DNA of 64,000 bases from Thermoflexus sp. (GTDB taxonomy: Bacteria > Chloroflexota > Anaerolineae > Aggregatilineales > Aggregatilineaceae): NCBI GenBank assembly GCA_020724465.1, contig DYGX01000016.1, positions 1 through 64,000 on the forward strand. Reading direction: 5' to 3'. The notes below the pieces were generated by a model that worked only from the letters and a program-made list of their open reading frames with translations, was not told where the DNA came from and ran no database searches. Positions 62,085-64,000 of the stretch are shown here, in pieces. Numbering within the stretch: the first letter of the stretch is position 1; each line of letters opens with the position of its first letter. Made by a program: the position numbers and the translations under genes.

Positions 62085-62202
62085 GAGTGCCTGTCCACCG
62101 GGGCACTCATCGTCGGCTGCTGGCAGGCATCCCCGGCATCGCACGACACAGCGAGCAGCCAACATCCTGGCGATGGCAGGCGAGCAGCCGCGCTGTCGTG
62201 CG
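62085..62202. repeat. Two further hairpins and a direct repeat
   Basis: GAGTGCC / GGCACTC (62085-62108) and CGCACGACA / TGTCGTGCG (62140-62202); GCGAGCAGCC is directly repeated at 62151 and 62180. No open frame in 62041-62492 resembles a known protein. Confidence 0.5.
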
Positions 62203-62492
62203 GGAGAAACGGTAAGGCAATCGGCAGCACCGCTCTGAGCAAGAGTAACGACCTGGATCGCACCGTGAGCGAAGGTGGCGCAGCGCAAGACAACCAGGGG
62301 TCAGTGGAGGTGCGGCGCGGTTCAGCAAGGCGCGGCGGAGACACAGGGGACAGCGGATGCTCGACACGCACGACACCCGCATCCCGGCACGCGGTGTCGC
62401 TTTGAGGGCCGAGTCGCGCCGATCCGTGTTGAGCTGGTGCGCAGCACGCGCTCGCGGTTACAATGAGCACATCAATTCACGGAGGAAACACC

Positions 62493-62789
62493 ATGTCCCC
62501 TACCCCCAAGACCTTCAAACGGCCCGACCAGAAGCCGCTGCCGAAACCCAATGTGGACCTCACCGTCAGTGAAGACGGCGAAATGACCGCTGCGCAAGTC
62601 CGGGCGATGTTCTGCAACCCTCTCTATGCGGGGATAACGGCGAATTTCCCGAAGCTGGTCGATGATGAGACCTGGATCCGGGCTGCCGCGCAGGCCATTC
62701 GCGAGCATGGCCCCGAACAATGGCTGGTCAACATGCTCTATGTCTTGCGCGAGTTTCTGGGCAGCGATGCCCCTAAAGCAGACGAATAA
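62493..62789 (+). CDS. Small hypothetical protein
   Basis: A 98-residue soluble protein with GGAGG upstream of the ATG. A Lys/Pro-rich start (PTPKTFKRPDQKPLPKPNVD) precedes a helical domain with VRAMFCNPLYAGITANFPKL and EQWLVNMLYVLREFLG. The MFCNPLYAG stretch faintly recalls the end of a serine-recombinase domain, but no catalytic part is present. The only plus-strand gene in the right 6 kb; followed by a hairpin terminator. Function unknown. Confidence 0.55.
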   Translation: MSPTPKTFKRPDQKPLPKPNVDLTVSEDGEMTAAQVRAMFCNPLYAGITANFPKLVDDETWIRAAAQAIREHGPEQWLVNMLYVLREFLGSDAPKADE

Positions 62790-62826
62790 CCTCCCGCCCT
62801 CCGCTCAAAAAAAGAAAGGCGGGAGG
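62790..62826 (+). terminator. Hairpin after small hypothetical gene
   Basis: A perfect 9 bp stem CCTCCCGCC / GGCGGGAGG with a 19 nt A-rich loop between converging genes. Confidence 0.6.
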
Positions 62827-62842
62827 CTTGCGCCCCCCTGCC

Positions 62843-63796
62843 TCAATGCCGTGCAGATGAATGAAGTTGAACCGGTATCGTGTCGCGCGCCGGTTTCATC
62901 AACCCGCCCAGGGCCATTGGATCGATCCCCACTGCGCCACACAGGTCTCTGGTCAGCAGTGTGCCGCAGACGTGACAGAATCCATACCCACTTGCCGTAT
63001 TGTAGCCGAACGACGGGTGCGCGTCGCCGTGCTTGTGACGTTCGGGGTACACGCAGGGACCGTTGAGCCAGGCTCCCCTGGGCTTGAATCCCTGTGCCAG
63101 GAAGCGATCGGCCAGCGCATTCACGACACGCGGGTTGAGTTCGCCGGTTGCCCTGAATGGCGACATCCGGTGCGGGAAGATCGGCTTACACAGCGGGATG
63201 TTGTATCGTGCAAAGTCGTCCATCGTGTAACGTCGCTCCGGATGGAATTCCAGCAGGCGGCACAGTGCTCCGCTCACCTGGGCTTTGGTGTTGCGAGTGC
63301 CGACCAGTCTCATGCTCTGGGCTGGCGACATCACATCACCGCATAAGGCCGCGGCCAAGCCATGCAAGACGGACTTCGCCTGACGCATGTCCTGGGTCGG
63401 CGTGACGAGCAGCCAGTACACGTGCACGCCCCTTCCGCTCGCTACAATGCAAGACGGAGCCGGTTGGAAGTCGCGCAGCTCATGCAAGACGTCTTCCGGC
63501 GGGCGGTCGAGGTCGGCGAACAACGCAGGCAGCGCCAGCAGGTCGTCTTGCCTACCGCGCCGCCAGCGTCCGAGGTTCGCCTTGCGGGTGGCGATTGCCA
63601 TATATGCGCCCCAACCCTGTTCGTTGGCTGCCCTGAGCTTATCCAGTGTGCATGCAAGACAGGCCGGATCACCGACCGGCACATGCCGCGAGGGTGTCGG
63701 ATGCCGCCCATCCGGGTGAATAGCGGTGAACGTGAGAAAGCCCTGCTCGCACGGGGCAAACAGGGCTTCCAGAAACGTCAGCGTGTCGGTGCTCAC
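62843..63796 (-). CDS. Mobile-element primase (AEP/RepB-like) with zinc finger
   Basis: A 317-residue protein. The catalytic Asp-x-Asp of archaeo-eukaryotic-type primases is suggested by LPALFADLDRPPED (about 90-103), with CIVASGRGVHVYWLL and MRLVGTRNTKAQ forming the His and basic strands. The C-terminus (about 265-300) has a Cys/His cluster, GPCVYPERHKHGDAHPSFGY and GFCHVCG, like a CHC2 zinc finger. The GTG at 63796 is chosen because it begins the conserved STDTLTFLEALF. It would be the second primase of the ICE and follows an upstream gene by 10 bp. Confidence 0.65.
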   Translation of the reverse strand: MSTDTLTFLEALFAPCEQGFLTFTAIHPDGRHPTPSRHVPVGDPACLACTLDKLRAANEQGWGAYMAIATRKANLGRWRRGRQDDLLALPALFADLDRPPEDVLHELRDFQPAPSCIVASGRGVHVYWLLVTPTQDMRQAKSVLHGLAAALCGDVMSPAQSMRLVGTRNTKAQVSGALCRLLEFHPERRYTMDDFARYNIPLCKPIFPHRMSPFRATGELNPRVVNALADRFLAQGFKPRGAWLNGPCVYPERHKHGDAHPSFGYNTASGYGFCHVCGTLLTRDLCGAVGIDPMALGGLMKPARDTIPVQLHSSARH

Positions 63797-63806
63797 GGCG
63801 CACCGC

Positions 63807-64000
63807 CTAGAAGAGCGCCAGCTGCCGGACTTCGGGCATCGGCTTGACCGGCACCGGCTCCGGCTGGCGAACCGGCCAGTTCGGCACCTGGATAGGTTCG
63901 TCGGATTCGGGCACATCGAAGAGGCTCACCTTGCGGCGGCGCGTCTTCTTGCGCGGCGGCAGCGGGACAAGGCGCGGCGCGGGCTGTGGTTCGACACTTT
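63807..64000 (-). CDS. Partial hypothetical protein at right edge
   Basis: The C-terminal 63 residues of a gene that begins beyond the window. The visible part is basic and Pro-rich (PLPPRKKTRRRKVSLFDVPE, PIQVPNWPVRQPEPVPVKPM) and ends in EVRQLALF, a shape seen in clamp-binding or disordered tails. The stop (TAG) lies 10 bp before the primase start, so the two are probably co-transcribed. No family can be assigned. Confidence 0.5.
   Translation of the reverse strand, partial: SVEPQPAPRLVPLPPRKKTRRRKVSLFDVPESDEPIQVPNWPVRQPEPVPVKPMPEVRQLALF

Noticed and set aside
60994-62202. CRISPR array
   Set aside because: The repeats are inverted, differ from one another and lack regular spacers; no cas genes are present. 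No CRISPR array was seen elsewhere in the window.
60974-62405. Overlapping frames in the gene-free regions around ssb
   Set aside because: They are low-complexity Arg/Ala/Pro translations of palindromic DNA without start signals.

Overview
The window is GC-rich DNA from what is most likely a Chloroflexota bacterium (Anaerolineae-like). This is inferred from the monoderm-type conjugation genes, the stress-protein families (DUF2171, DUF1328, DUF3309, PRC-barrel) and the large set of sugar ABC transporters. It splits into about 34.6 kb of chromosome and, from a tRNA-Asp gene at 34618-34690 to the right edge, an integrative conjugative element (ICE). The far end of the ICE lies outside the window.

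Chromosomal part. 1-4475 holds the end of a CUT1 sugar ABC operon (one permease broken at its 5' side, one intact) followed by three GH43 enzymes, two of them exported, which fits arabinan breakdown and uptake. A DUF89 phosphatase, two LysM/SH3b proteins, a ParB-like protein and MscL follow. 8859-15315 (minus strand) is an arabinose operon: LacI-type regulator, ribulokinase, ribulose-5-phosphate 4-epimerase and two isomerases. It is divergent from a RbsACB-like sugar importer (15589-19249). The shared intergenic region carries two promoters, each with a LacI-type operator just after the -10 box. Next come sucA and sucB (2-oxoglutarate dehydrogenase E1 and E2), an App1-like phosphatase, and a cluster of small stress proteins with an SDR enzyme (24889-28584). 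A minus-strand operon follows with a sugar-binding protein, two permeases, a GH4 glycosidase and a PfkB kinase (34390 down to 28834).

ICE part. A large serine recombinase lies against the tRNA-Asp gene; its reading frame ends inside the tRNA. To the right are a CHC2/TOPRIM primase, a DUF3987-type protein, an iteron-like array, an XRE regulator and two NarL-like response regulators. A long plus-strand operon (42284-56885) encodes two surface lipoproteins, VirB6-like, bitopic, VirB2-like, PrgI/VirB3-like and VirB4 proteins, topoisomerase I, and two acidic modular proteins around a ribbon-helix-helix protein. Then come a low-GC PD-(D/E)XK nuclease, an HU-like protein, a VirD4/TraG coupling protein, a small MOBP-like relaxase, a MobC-like protein, SSB and a second primase. 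Two intergenic stretches of about 600 bp beside the relaxase and ssb genes are packed with perfect hairpins and are the best candidates for oriT or a replication origin.

The least explained items are the acidic modular protein pair, the bitopic protein that resembles a sortase without its catalytic residues, the hairpin fields, and a 71%-identical promoter element upstream of both LysM genes.
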